The notes under the pieces are model-generated. The model was not told the origin of the DNA and did not search any database. It was given only the letters and a program-made list of their open reading frames with translations. DNA of 64,000 nt from Mycolicibacterium sphagni (GTDB lineage Bacteria; Actinomycetota; Actinomycetes; Mycobacteriales; Mycobacteriaceae). Made by a program: the position numbers and the translations under genes. Shown piece by piece: positions 53,970 through 62,272 of the stretch. The first letter of the stretch is position 1; each line of letters begins with the position of its first letter. The stretch spans positions 186,001 through 250,000 of the forward strand of contig NZ_NOZR01000006.1 of NCBI RefSeq assembly GCF_002250655.1, given 5' to 3'.

Positions 53970-56300
53970 CTAAGCCAACTGGGCGGTCAGTGTGGAGGGG
54001 ACCACGGAGAAGACCGAAACCGTTGGCTGACCACCGCTGGCGTTCGAAGTGAGCACATACACGGTGCCATCGGGTCCAACCACCACGGTCGGCGTGCCGC
54101 CCCCGTCGTCGTTCGCGTCGTAGTAGTTGGGGTTGGTAGAAGTGGCCACGGCGGTGTTGCGAGCAACGCTGATCACCGACACCTCTGCCCCAAGGTCGGC
54201 GGGGACGTAGAGGGCCGAGCCGTCGGGGCTCACAGCCACACCCACGGGATAGGTAACGCCGGTGATTGTTGTGCTGACTTGGTTGGTGGCCGTGTCGATC
54301 ACAGACAGCGACTCGTCGGAATAGTTTTGAACGTAAAGATGGGCAGCATCGGGACTGAACGCCATTGCGATGGGATGGTTCCCAACAGTGATCGTGCCGG
54401 TGACTTGGTTCGTGGCAGCGTCGATCACGGAGACGGAGTCGACCCCACCGCCACCAGAGGAGACGTAAACGGTATCGCCGTCGGGGCTCACTGCTATCCC
54501 CTGTAAGTCCGGGGCACCCACCGATATGTCCGTGATGACGCTGGGCGCGGGCACGCCGTCATTGGTCGTGGTGGTGTTGATCACCGACACGGTGCCGGTG
54601 TAGTCGGCCACATAGAGCTTCGTGCCGTCTGGGCTGATAGTCACCGCACTTGGCTCATCGGAACCTCCAAGAGCCTCGGTAGCGACGACAGCGTTGGTCG
54701 TGGTGTTGATGACCGACAACTGGCCGCTGTCCGAGACGGAGCTCGTGACATACAGCGTTTTACCGTCGGGACTGAGCACCATAGACGTTGGGAACAGTGA
54801 GTACGCCCCGGCTAGGGCGATTGCGGTTAAGGGCGGCACGGAGATCGTTGCGGTCACGGTATTTGTGGCGGTGTCGATGACGGACACGACACCGTTGCCG
54901 CTGCTCGGATACGACGAAACATAGAGCGTTTTGCCGTCGCGGCTTAGCGCCTCTGAAGTTGGATACCCGACACCGGCGACGGAGATGTTGGAACTAGCTG
55001 TGAGTGTGGCCGGGGCGACGGGAATGGTGACTTGCTCGGGAGTGGAGGCGGTTCCGTTGGTGGCGGTGACGGTGAATGTATCGGTGATTGGTGCGGTGGA
55101 TTGTCCTGCTGCGAGTCGGGCCGCGGTAGTCGGGGTGTAGGTGAACGCTCCGGTCGTGGTCACGGTCACCGAACCTTGCGTAGGTTGACTAGAGACGTTG
55201 TAGGACAGGGCTTTACCCGCGGGGTCGGTGATGTTCAGTGCACCGGTGACCACGCCGGTGGCGCTGTCGGGGGTGTTGACGGTCGGGGTGCCAGCCACTG
55301 GTTTATCGACTAGCGGAGACACCGCTACGGTGACAGTTTCGGCCGCGGAGCCGTTGGCGTTGGTGGCGGTGACCGTGAAAGTGTCCGTCGTTGACGCGGT
55401 GGCGGCGTAGCGGGCCGCCGTCGTCGGTGTGTACGTGTAGCCGCCGGTCGAGTCCACGTTCACCACCCCTTGGGTGGGGTTGGCGCTCACGGTGTAGGCC
55501 AGTCCTTGCCCGCTGGGGTTGGTGAACCCCAGGGTGCCGGTTACGGTCCCGGTCGTCGGATCCGGCGTGCCGATGGTGGGGGTGCCCGCCAGCGGAGGTG
55601 GCGCCCCAACTGCGGTTTCGAATTGGCGGTACGCCTGCCACAACAACGCACCGATCGGATTGGTGGGTGCAGTCGGGCTTTGGGTGTTCACTCCGAACAG
55701 CGACAGCACCGTGGCCACCAGCTTGAGCACAGATGTCCACGGTGATGCCATCGCCGCAGCGGGGGCGACCGCACTCGCCGCGGCTTGCGTCCGATGTACC
55801 GCGGCAGCCAGTGCATCACGTGCTGTCGCTGTCGCGACCGACGACTGCTGCTGTCCGGCCGCGCTGCTCGCCTCGGAACTGGCGGAGGTCGCCGCGGCAG
55901 CCGCGGTGGTCGGTGTCGGTGCGGAAACCGTTGGCCCACCAGGGGAATGCATACTGTCCTGGCTGGCAACGCTGGTACCGGCGATGGCCCCCGCCGTGGA
56001 CCGCTGTTTGGCCCCCGGCGCGGTGTGGCGGGCCGTCCAGATCGGTGTCGGCATCGAGGACGCGTTTCGTGTCGTGTGCGCCGCGCTGTGGCCGGTTGAC
56101 AGTACGGTGCTGTCGGCATGGCTTGGCGCCGGATTGGCCCCGCTATCGGCGTAGGCCACCGCCGAACCACTGGCTAAGGCGGCACCCATGCCCATCGTGA
56201 GCGCACCGACCCCCAGCCACGCATAGGGCTGGCGCCGCTGCCGACGTGTGCTCTTGGCTTTGCCCCGCCCCAAAATTGACGACGAGTACTCAGTACCCAT
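53970..56300 (-). CDS. secreted VCBS/Big repeat and YVTN beta-propeller surface protein
   Basis: ATG 56300, after a G-rich ribosome site, gives 776 residues. The N-terminus is basic with a long signal (about 15-52, LGVGALTMGMGAALASGSAV to YADS), followed by an Ala/Ser/Thr-rich linker to about 230. Two bacterial cadherin/VCBS-like domains come next (about 240-340 and 345-445, each with G.V.TG.L..T.P and an FTVTATN ending). A propeller of YVTN repeats (about 450-775; SPDGKTLYV...V.VIDTATN.V) ends the chain. It should be a surface adhesin or matrix protein. The start at the upstream in-frame ATG is less likely. Confidence 0.8.
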   Translation of the reverse strand: MGTEYSSSILGRGKAKSTRRQRRQPYAWLGVGALTMGMGAALASGSAVAYADSGANPAPSHADSTVLSTGHSAAHTTRNASSMPTPIWTARHTAPGAKQRSTAGAIAGTSVASQDSMHSPGGPTVSAPTPTTAAAAATSASSEASSAAGQQQSSVATATARDALAAAVHRTQAAASAVAPAAAMASPWTSVLKLVATVLSLFGVNTQSPTAPTNPIGALLWQAYRQFETAVGAPPPLAGTPTIGTPDPTTGTVTGTLGFTNPSGQGLAYTVSANPTQGVVNVDSTGGYTYTPTTAARYAATASTTDTFTVTATNANGSAAETVTVAVSPLVDKPVAGTPTVNTPDSATGVVTGALNITDPAGKALSYNVSSQPTQGSVTVTTTGAFTYTPTTAARLAAGQSTAPITDTFTVTATNGTASTPEQVTIPVAPATLTASSNISVAGVGYPTSEALSRDGKTLYVSSYPSSGNGVVSVIDTATNTVTATISVPPLTAIALAGAYSLFPTSMVLSPDGKTLYVTSSVSDSGQLSVINTTTNAVVATEALGGSDEPSAVTISPDGTKLYVADYTGTVSVINTTTTNDGVPAPSVITDISVGAPDLQGIAVSPDGDTVYVSSGGGGVDSVSVIDAATNQVTGTITVGNHPIAMAFSPDAAHLYVQNYSDESLSVIDTATNQVSTTITGVTYPVGVAVSPDGSALYVPADLGAEVSVISVARNTAVATSTNPNYYDANDDGGGTPTVVVGPDGTVYVLTSNASGGQPTVSVFSVVPSTLTAQLA

Positions 56301-56854
56301 TCCCGCCCCCCGGCTCGAATGATTTGTCGTTACCGTCAATTTACGCGCTAGTTGCGAACTTTCAATCGGTTGCACAGGAATTCGCAGGAGATTGCCAGTT
56401 CCAAGGTTGGATCAGCTAAAAGTTGATTTATTGAGTTAGAGAATCGTTGCTGCTCTGGCCTTCAGGCCCGCGGTGAAGGAGATCGTTCGTTGGGTGAACG
56501 GGGGTTGCCGCGACCGCGACAATTTACAGCGTGACGTCCTGCATAGGTCGCATTCGTGCGCGACGTTGATGCATCTGCGCGGGTGCCCGTCGCTGTCCTC
56601 GCGGCATGGGTCTGGCACGCGAGCGCCAGCTTCACTCTGACCAAATACGCACACTCGCCGGCGGGCGCATTGCAGGCGGCGGCGGACAACTTCAGCCAAC
56701 CGATACCGGCGTCAACCCGGCGTAGCAGCGAATGAGTTTGCTGTGCAGGCACTCCTGTCGGTGGCTCGGTACTAGGTTGTGACATTCGGTGACTTCTAGA
56801 CCCCAGCTGCGGATGGTGTGAAACCACGGGCACCCGGCTCTAACTGCGAGACAT
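56301..56854. other. intergenic region between the propeller gene and the prophage
   Basis: About 550 bases with no supported gene. The left end is the promoter of the propeller gene. Minus-strand open frames (56436-57099) overlap the attachment site and have no family resemblance. Confidence 0.5.
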
Positions 56855-56903
56855 AGTGCCCCCAGTCGGACTCGAACCGACACTGTGCGGATTTTAAGTC
56901 CGC
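56855..56903 (-). other. attR-like tRNA 3' half (fragment C)
   Basis: On the minus strand the sequence reads an intact anticodon arm (stem GCGGA/TCCGC with loop CTTAAAA, anticodon TAA), a short variable loop, a T-arm GTCGG-TTCGAGT-CCGAC and an acceptor end TGGGGGCACT. No D-arm or 5' acceptor half follows, so this is a 3' half only. Its 3' end points to the chromosome and its broken side to the integrase, as expected for attR. Leu(UAA) fits the anticodon, but the short variable loop also allows a Lys-like relative. Confidence 0.75.
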
Positions 56904-56996
56904 GTTTTCGGTAGAATTGATCTGGCACTAAAAGCGATAGTTGCTGGCAGAGGCCACTTTTAGTGACTGTTGCATACAGTACATATGCAGTTGCAT

Positions 56997-57014
56997 GTGT
57001 ACAGTGGTGTACAC
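56997..57014. promoter_or_regulatory. GTGTAC repeats upstream of the integrase
   Basis: GTGTACAGTGGTGTACAC contains two GTGTACA copies, the second as the palindrome GTGTACAC, 23 bases before the start. It may be an operator or an arm-type integrase site. Confidence 0.4.
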
Positions 57015-57036
57015 GATTCCCGGGAGGAGGTTGCCG

Positions 57037-58305
57037 GTGGGGTTCCAGCCGAAGAAGAAGCGCGCTCCCCGAGCCAAGGGCGAGGGATCGATCTTCCAAC
57101 GCAAAGACGGAATGTGGGTCGGCTCAGTCGAAGCCGCGCCCGGGCCGAACGGTGAGCGCCGCCAGAAGCGCGTCTATGCCAAGGACCATCGTGCGCTCGT
57201 CGCCAAGCTCGACGAGCTCAAACTGGACAACGCCGACGGCCTGAACCTGAACCGCACTATCACCGTCGCCAAGTGGCTCGACTACTGGCTACCGAACATC
57301 CAGAAGTCGAGGGTCCGGCCGACCACCTACCGCGACTACGGGCACACTGTCACCAACATCGCCAACACGATCGGCCACAAGCGTCTCGCCGACCTGACTG
57401 CGGCCGACGTGAGAAGAATGCACGCTCTCATCGGAAAGGGTGAGCGCCGCACCCAGAAGGCGCACATCGTGTTGGGTCAAGCGTTGAAGGACGCCATCGC
57501 GGATGGCCTGATTAAGCGCAACGTGACCGACGCGGTCGACACCCCCGAGTACGTCGCTGGCGAACGAGAACCGCTGTCCGCGATCGACGTTCACAAGCTC
57601 CTCGCCTATGCCGACGCGAACCGCAACCGGATGGAGTCCACGCGGTGGAAGCTGTTGTTCCTCACGGGCACACGGCAAGGCGAATCCCTCGGGCTGACGT
57701 GGGACCGAGTCGACCTTGAGGCTGGCGCGATGGACATTTCTTGGCAGCTCCAGCAGTTGAGGCGCGCTCACGGGTGTGGCGACCGTCATGGGGACGGAAC
57801 TTGGCCGTGTGGACGGAAGAACGGTGGTCATTGCACCAATCCCCAGTGGGACACTCCGGTTAAGTTCGAATACCAACCGCTGCATGCGTCGATGGCGCTC
57901 ACGCGACCGAAGTCGAAAGCGGGCCAACGGTGGGTGCCCGTGATAAAGCCGCTACAGATCGCGCTGACTGAACTCAAGGAAGCCGACATTGGACCCAATC
58001 CGCACAACCTGGTATTCCACCGCGCGAACGGCGCGCCCGTCATTCCCAACGAAGACAGCCGCGCGTGGCACGCACTACTCCGCGACGCCGGAATCATCGG
58101 CAAGGACGAGACGCTACCGCTCCACACCACCCGGCACACCGCAGCCACCGTACTGCGGGCAGCCGGCGCCGACGAGCAGACCCGCATGGAGATCCTGGGG
58201 CACAACAGCCCAGAGGTCACCCGGATCTACGCGCACGCCGACCAGGCCAAGAACTCGGTCATGATGGATGCGCTCGCCGTCCTAATGCCGACGAAGAAGA
58301 GCTAA
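57037..58305 (+). CDS. int: tyrosine recombinase / phage integrase
   Basis: GTG 57037 has GGAGGAGG six bases upstream and gives 422 residues. The protein has an N-terminal AP2-like arm-binding domain (GSIFQRKDGMWVGSVEAAPG), a SAM-like core-binding domain (about 70-155) and a catalytic domain with Arg in TGTRQGES, the HTTRHTA box, GHNS and the nucleophile Tyr in VTRIYAHAD. An unusual Cys/His-rich insert (HGCGDRHGDGTWPCGRKNGG, then HC) sits between the first arginine and the HxxR box. It catalyses integration at the tRNA site just upstream. Confidence 0.93.
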   Translation: MGFQPKKKRAPRAKGEGSIFQRKDGMWVGSVEAAPGPNGERRQKRVYAKDHRALVAKLDELKLDNADGLNLNRTITVAKWLDYWLPNIQKSRVRPTTYRDYGHTVTNIANTIGHKRLADLTAADVRRMHALIGKGERRTQKAHIVLGQALKDAIADGLIKRNVTDAVDTPEYVAGEREPLSAIDVHKLLAYADANRNRMESTRWKLLFLTGTRQGESLGLTWDRVDLEAGAMDISWQLQQLRRAHGCGDRHGDGTWPCGRKNGGHCTNPQWDTPVKFEYQPLHASMALTRPKSKAGQRWVPVIKPLQIALTELKEADIGPNPHNLVFHRANGAPVIPNEDSRAWHALLRDAGIIGKDETLPLHTTRHTAATVLRAAGADEQTRMEILGHNSPEVTRIYAHADQAKNSVMMDALAVLMPTKKS

Positions 58306-58341
58306 ATCGCCTGCGCTTCGGGACCTCCGTGTCTGCCGCCC

Positions 58342-58779
58342 ATGGCCAGTGGGTCCCGGCCGGGCATCGGTGGCTTGATCGTGATCGGTATCGCGCTGTG
58401 GATCGTGTTGGCGATGTGCCGTGAACCGGATCACCAGGCGGCAAAGCCGTCCCCGGCTCCCACAACATCGACTGCACCCGGCGCGAGCGAGTACATCCCG
58501 GGCGACGGAACCTATCCCATGGGCGGCGCAGACGGCCACGATTGGGGCCCGTACACAGCCACCGTGCCAGCGGGCAGCACCTGCAGGTGGTCGATCGTCT
58601 CCGTCGCCCCGTATCGCCCCGGGGAAACCCTCAACGAGGGCACCGTTCAGTCAGGGCAGATGGCGCGTGCGAATATCCAGCCGGACGGCGACGTCAGCGG
58701 GTGGACCGGGATGATCGATGGCCATCATCGATTGGTGTTCATGACGAATGGTTGCGGCCCCTGGACTAACCAGTCCTGA
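58342..58779 (+). CDS. small membrane-anchored prophage protein (145 aa)
   Basis: The protein has one N-terminal membrane helix (about 9-27, GGLIVIGIALWIVLAM) directly followed by a cysteine, a Pro/Thr/Ala linker and an extracellular domain with ATVPAGSTCRWSIVSVAPY and MTNGCGPW (two cysteines, probably one disulfide). Similar small anchored proteins occur in mycobacterial genomes and prophages. It lies 36 bases after int on the same strand and ends just before a strong terminator. Exclusion or envelope function is possible but unproven. Confidence 0.7.
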   Translation: MASGSRPGIGGLIVIGIALWIVLAMCREPDHQAAKPSPAPTTSTAPGASEYIPGDGTYPMGGADGHDWGPYTATVPAGSTCRWSIVSVAPYRPGETLNEGTVQSGQMARANIQPDGDVSGWTGMIDGHHRLVFMTNGCGPWTNQS

Positions 58780-58789
58780 TCGGAAATGG

Positions 58790-58828
58790 AGCCGCCCCGG
58801 GAGCGGGGGGTGCTCGACCGGGGCGGCT
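58790..58828 (+). terminator. 11-bp G+C-rich hairpin after the integrase operon
   Basis: AGCCGCCCCGG and CCGGGGCGGCT pair around a 17-base loop, followed by GTTTG. It lies 10 bases after the stop of the small membrane protein. Confidence 0.75.
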
Positions 58829-58897
58829 GTTTGCGATCCGTGTGCCGACAGACCGTGACTTGAGTTTATCCGACTCAACACTGTGTTGACAGAGGGT

Positions 58898-59155
58898 TTA
58901 TCGACCCACAACCGACTCGAATCGCCAGTGGTAATCGTTCTGGCAAGTACAGCCGCCGTCGACCCAACCGCCGATCGCTTCGACCGCGCTGCAGCAATTC
59001 CCACCGGGATCCAATCCGGCCTCGTGACTGCACTCTGGACACCCAATCGCGTCGACATCGTCGGCAGGGTCGTCTCCGAACCGCTTCTCAAGCCAAGCCC
59101 CGAGGAACGGCACGATCATCAGTGCCGGAGCGATCAACCACCAGTAATCCCCCAT
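58898..59155 (-). CDS. small membrane protein with Cys-rich tail (prophage)
   Basis: ATG 59155 gives 85 residues: a membrane helix near the start (YWWLIAPALMIVPFLGAWL) and a C-terminal part with Cys pairs CPEC, NCC and CTC plus histidines (CSHE, DYHW). The pattern suggests a small zinc-binding domain facing the cytoplasm. No clear ribosome site is visible. It follows the other Cys-rich gene by 43 bases on the same strand. Confidence 0.6.
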   Translation of the reverse strand: MGDYWWLIAPALMIVPFLGAWLEKRFGDDPADDVDAIGCPECSHEAGLDPGGNCCSAVEAIGGWVDGGCTCQNDYHWRFESVVGR

Positions 59156-59198
59156 CGCCGCACTATACGACGACCTTGGGAAGACCGGCACCGCTTTT

Positions 59199-59432
59199 TC
59201 AGCGCACCGCGGCCGCACCGTTGAGGATCCGACACCCCTGCCCAACTGGCGGCCCGAAGGTCGTCGCCCCGCACTGGCACGTCCAGGTGGTGTGGCCACC
59301 TCGGCAGCTGCAGGGCTGGTGCCCGACGAGCACGAGACCCGGGCCGAGCTCGTGGCCCGCTGGGCAGTGCGTCGGCGGTCGAGCAATCCACCCGCCGCCC
59401 GTCGACTGCACAACATCACCGACCGCCGCCAT
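59199..59432 (-). CDS. small Cys/His-rich zinc-ribbon-like protein
   Basis: ATG 59432 gives 77 residues with HCPAGHELGPGLVLVGHQPC, CSCRGGH and TWTCQCGA. I recall this spacing from small mycobacterial and mycobacteriophage proteins that begin CP.GH.LGPG. The Cys and His residues could hold one or two zinc ions. A longer reading to 59486 adds a hydrophobic piece without a start signal. Function is unknown. Confidence 0.65.
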   Translation of the reverse strand: MAAVGDVVQSTGGGWIARPPTHCPAGHELGPGLVLVGHQPCSCRGGHTTWTCQCGATTFGPPVGQGCRILNGAAAVR

Positions 59433-59624
59433 GTCAGCGACGATAAGCCCGCCGACGATTTCGAGTACGAACCGGCAGAAAAACACGTAGTAATCGTTTC
59501 TGCGCTCGCGGCCGAATCAGGTATGGTTCCCGCGCATGAGGGGGATTCTCACAGCTAGTTGACGCCAATCAGCCAGCATTCGAGCATCACCCAAAGCAGA
59601 ACAGTCCCTGGGGGGAAACAGCCG

Positions 59625-61784
59625 ATGGCAACCGTGCTGGAGCGGTATCAGAAGAAAGCTAGGCGGCGGCGCAAGCGGGCAGCGCGAAAGCATGTCCGCC
59701 TCGACATCCAAGGCCTGCGCATGCTCGCGGTCCTCACTGTATTCGCGAATCACCTGTGGCACTGGCCCGCCGGCGGGTTCGTCGGCGTCGACGTGTTCTT
59801 CGTCATCTCCGGATTCCTCATCACCGGCAACCTGCTCCGCGCCGCCACCGAACGCGGCAACGTGTCATTTCGGACGTTCTACTGGAATCGGGTGCGCCGC
59901 ATCGTTCCCGCCGCCGTCGTCACACTGCTCGCCACCTACGTCGTGTCGGTGCTGCTGTTCAAGGCGTTCCGCGCCCACGAGGTCGGGATTGACGCACTGT
60001 TCGCCTTCGTCTTCCTGTCGAACTGGTGGTTCGGCGCCAAAGGCACCGACTACTTCAACTCCGACGAGACGGTGTCACCCATCCAGCACTTCTGGTCCTT
60101 ATCGATCGAAGAGCAGTTCTACTTCGTATGGCCCGCGCTGATCTTCCTGATCAGCGTGATCGTCGCCCGCAAGGCCTGGAACAACCGGCACCGGATGCAG
60201 CTCGCCGGAGCGCTCATGGGTGTCATCATCGCGGCATCGCTCACCTGGGCTGTGTACGAGACGGCCACCGATCGGGCATGGGCCTACTTCGACACCTTCA
60301 CCCGCGTGTGGGAGCTTGGCGCTGGCGCCCTGCTGGCGTGCTGCGTCGGGGTGTTCGCTCTGATCCCCGCCCGATCCAAGCCGTATGTGTCCTGGGCCGG
60401 TGTGGCGCTCATCGCAGCGAGCTTGTTCCTCATCACCGACAGCTCCGACGCGTTCCCCGCGCCGTGGGCGCTGCTGCCCGTCGCTGGTGCCGCCCTAGTC
60501 ATCATCGCTGGCGTCGGCGGCGAGCCGAAATATCAAGACTTCCTGCAGAACCCACTCAGCACCTACATCGGCGACATCTCCTACTCGCTATACCTGGTCC
60601 ACTGGCCGATCATCGTCTTTGTCAGTGCCGCAATGAAGTCCAGCGTCTACTCATCGATCCTCGTGGTGGGGTTGGCGTTCAGCCTGGCGATTGCGTCCTA
60701 CCATTTCATCGAGACCCCGCTGCGGCGCGCTGAGTGGGGCAATACCCTCGAAACCATGAGGAAGTTGATGCGGGAACGATCAAGCGTGTACGCAGCAACA
60801 GCCGTCGCCGTCCTCCTCGTTGTCAGCGTGTCGTCTTACGCATTGCGACCCAGCATCTACTCGCAGCACGCGGTTCCGCCGCAGGTTGTCCCGGCCAACA
60901 TTTCGGCGCCCGAACCGGACGCGCCGCCCCCCGCTCCGCTCGGGCCGCTCACCTCTGCCCTGCAAACCGAAATCCAGGCCGCAATCAAGGCCACCCAATG
61001 GCCCCAGCTTGATCCGACGATGGAGTCGGTTGTCAGCGGCAGCATCCTCCCGCCGGACCTGGTCGACTGCTCCTACGGCGCAACACCCAACGCAGACCAA
61101 TGCACGTGGAGATCACCCACCGCGCCAACCCAAGTCGTAATTGTCGGTGACTCTGTCGCGACCATTTACGCGGCATCACTACGCGCAATAGCCCAAAACT
61201 CCAATGGCCGAATCCGGGTGGTCAGCGAGGCGATCGGCAATGGCTGCGCCTTCACCAACGTCTTGGTGTCGTACGATCCGGTATCGCCCGATTGCGAAGC
61301 GCGCAAACAGAATGCGGTCGATTTGATCAACAACACAAAGCCGAACGTAGTGATCATCAGCAACCGCTACAAGGATCTCCGTGTCCCCGGAGCCCCGAGC
61401 CTGTCACCCACCGACGAAGCTGTCTCGCTGCGTCAGATCATCGATAAGTTCCGGCCCAGCGCGGGCAAAGTTGTTCTCCTCGCCCCGCCGCCAGGTGACG
61501 TGAACATCAAACAGTGTTTCGGGGACCGCGCAAACGGTCCTGCCGATTGCTTGGGCTCGGTCAGCAGCCGGTGGCAAGAAGCCGCCGGAGGCGAGCAGAG
61601 CTTGGCGCAGTCGATCGGCGGTGTGTGGATCGATTCGCGGCCATGGTTCTGCGCGGGCGGCTACTGCCCCAGTTTCGTCGCGTCCACACCCACGAAGCGC
61701 GACGCAACGCACATGTCGTCCGCGTACGCAGAGAAGATCGCCCCGGTGATCGGCGAATCCCTAGCCGCGGCCGGGATCAACTGA
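59625..61784 (+). CDS. acyltransferase-3 / SGNH membrane O-acetyltransferase (OafA-like), prophage-encoded
   Basis: ATG 59625, after GGGGGGA, gives 719 residues. The first 420 residues are an acyltransferase-3 membrane domain with about 10 helices and the family motifs LDIQGLRMLAVLTVFANHLW, GVDVFFVISGFLITGNLL, and HFWSLSIEEQFYFVWP. The C-terminal part is an SGNH hydrolase-like domain with the Ser block VIVGDSVA and a late DATHMSS Asp/His pair. Such proteins acetylate sugars of the cell envelope. Carriage by a prophage on the strand of int suggests expression in the lysogen and a change of the phage receptor. Confidence 0.9.
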   Translation: MATVLERYQKKARRRRKRAARKHVRLDIQGLRMLAVLTVFANHLWHWPAGGFVGVDVFFVISGFLITGNLLRAATERGNVSFRTFYWNRVRRIVPAAVVTLLATYVVSVLLFKAFRAHEVGIDALFAFVFLSNWWFGAKGTDYFNSDETVSPIQHFWSLSIEEQFYFVWPALIFLISVIVARKAWNNRHRMQLAGALMGVIIAASLTWAVYETATDRAWAYFDTFTRVWELGAGALLACCVGVFALIPARSKPYVSWAGVALIAASLFLITDSSDAFPAPWALLPVAGAALVIIAGVGGEPKYQDFLQNPLSTYIGDISYSLYLVHWPIIVFVSAAMKSSVYSSILVVGLAFSLAIASYHFIETPLRRAEWGNTLETMRKLMRERSSVYAATAVAVLLVVSVSSYALRPSIYSQHAVPPQVVPANISAPEPDAPPPAPLGPLTSALQTEIQAAIKATQWPQLDPTMESVVSGSILPPDLVDCSYGATPNADQCTWRSPTAPTQVVIVGDSVATIYAASLRAIAQNSNGRIRVVSEAIGNGCAFTNVLVSYDPVSPDCEARKQNAVDLINNTKPNVVIISNRYKDLRVPGAPSLSPTDEAVSLRQIIDKFRPSAGKVVLLAPPPGDVNIKQCFGDRANGPADCLGSVSSRWQEAAGGEQSLAQSIGGVWIDSRPWFCAGGYCPSFVASTPTKRDATHMSSAYAEKIAPVIGESLAAAGIN

Positions 61785-61804
61785 GGTTATTCGCGACGAC
61801 AGAA

Positions 61805-61839
61805 AATCGCCCCGCCAGCCGAAGGCCAGCGGGGCGATT
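61805..61839. terminator. 11-bp perfect hairpin between the acyltransferase and lysis genes
   Basis: AATCGCCCCGC and GCGGGGCGATT pair around a 13-base loop that can itself fold. It separates convergent transcripts and can serve both. Confidence 0.75.
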
Positions 61840-61858
61840 CCCGGAGAGCGATGTCAGG

Positions 61859-62272
61859 TTAGAACGGCAACGGCGGTCCCGTCACTTCACGTCGATCACG
61901 CTGCTGCTCCCGCCACAACGTGATGACCATCGGGATGTACACCAGCGCCGCGTAGGCGTAGATCACGAACCGGATCTGCTGGCGGAACGGATAGTCCTCG
62001 TTCCACCACACCGACGCCGTGGCCTGCAGAAGGAACAGCGACAAGGCGATGCACTTGATCAGGTACACCCCGCCGATACGGTTGGTCCTCCACTTCGACC
62101 GGAACCCGTAGAGCGCGGTGAACGCGTTCACCAGGACCGCGACGACGATCAGCGACACGTCGGCAGCCAGCTGGTAGTCGATGTCCAGCCAGATGTCCGA
62201 CACGAACGTCGCGGGCACCAGCAGTCCGCCAATCACATAGGCCCAGAGCAGTATCGGCGGCGTGTTCCTCAT
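61859..62272 (-). CDS. phage membrane protein, four helices (137 aa)
   Basis: The protein has about four hydrophobic segments (LLWAYVIGGLLVPATFV, VSLIVVAVLVNAFTALY, YLIKCIALSLFLLQATAS, FVIYAYAALVYIPMVITLW) and a charged C-terminus. Its start overlaps the stop of the next upstream gene (ATGA). Position after the holin suggests a lysis-linked membrane protein, but no specific family is recognised. Confidence 0.7.
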   Translation of the reverse strand: MRNTPPILLWAYVIGGLLVPATFVSDIWLDIDYQLAADVSLIVVAVLVNAFTALYGFRSKWRTNRIGGVYLIKCIALSLFLLQATASVWWNEDYPFRQQIRFVIYAYAALVYIPMVITLWREQQRDRREVTGPPLPF

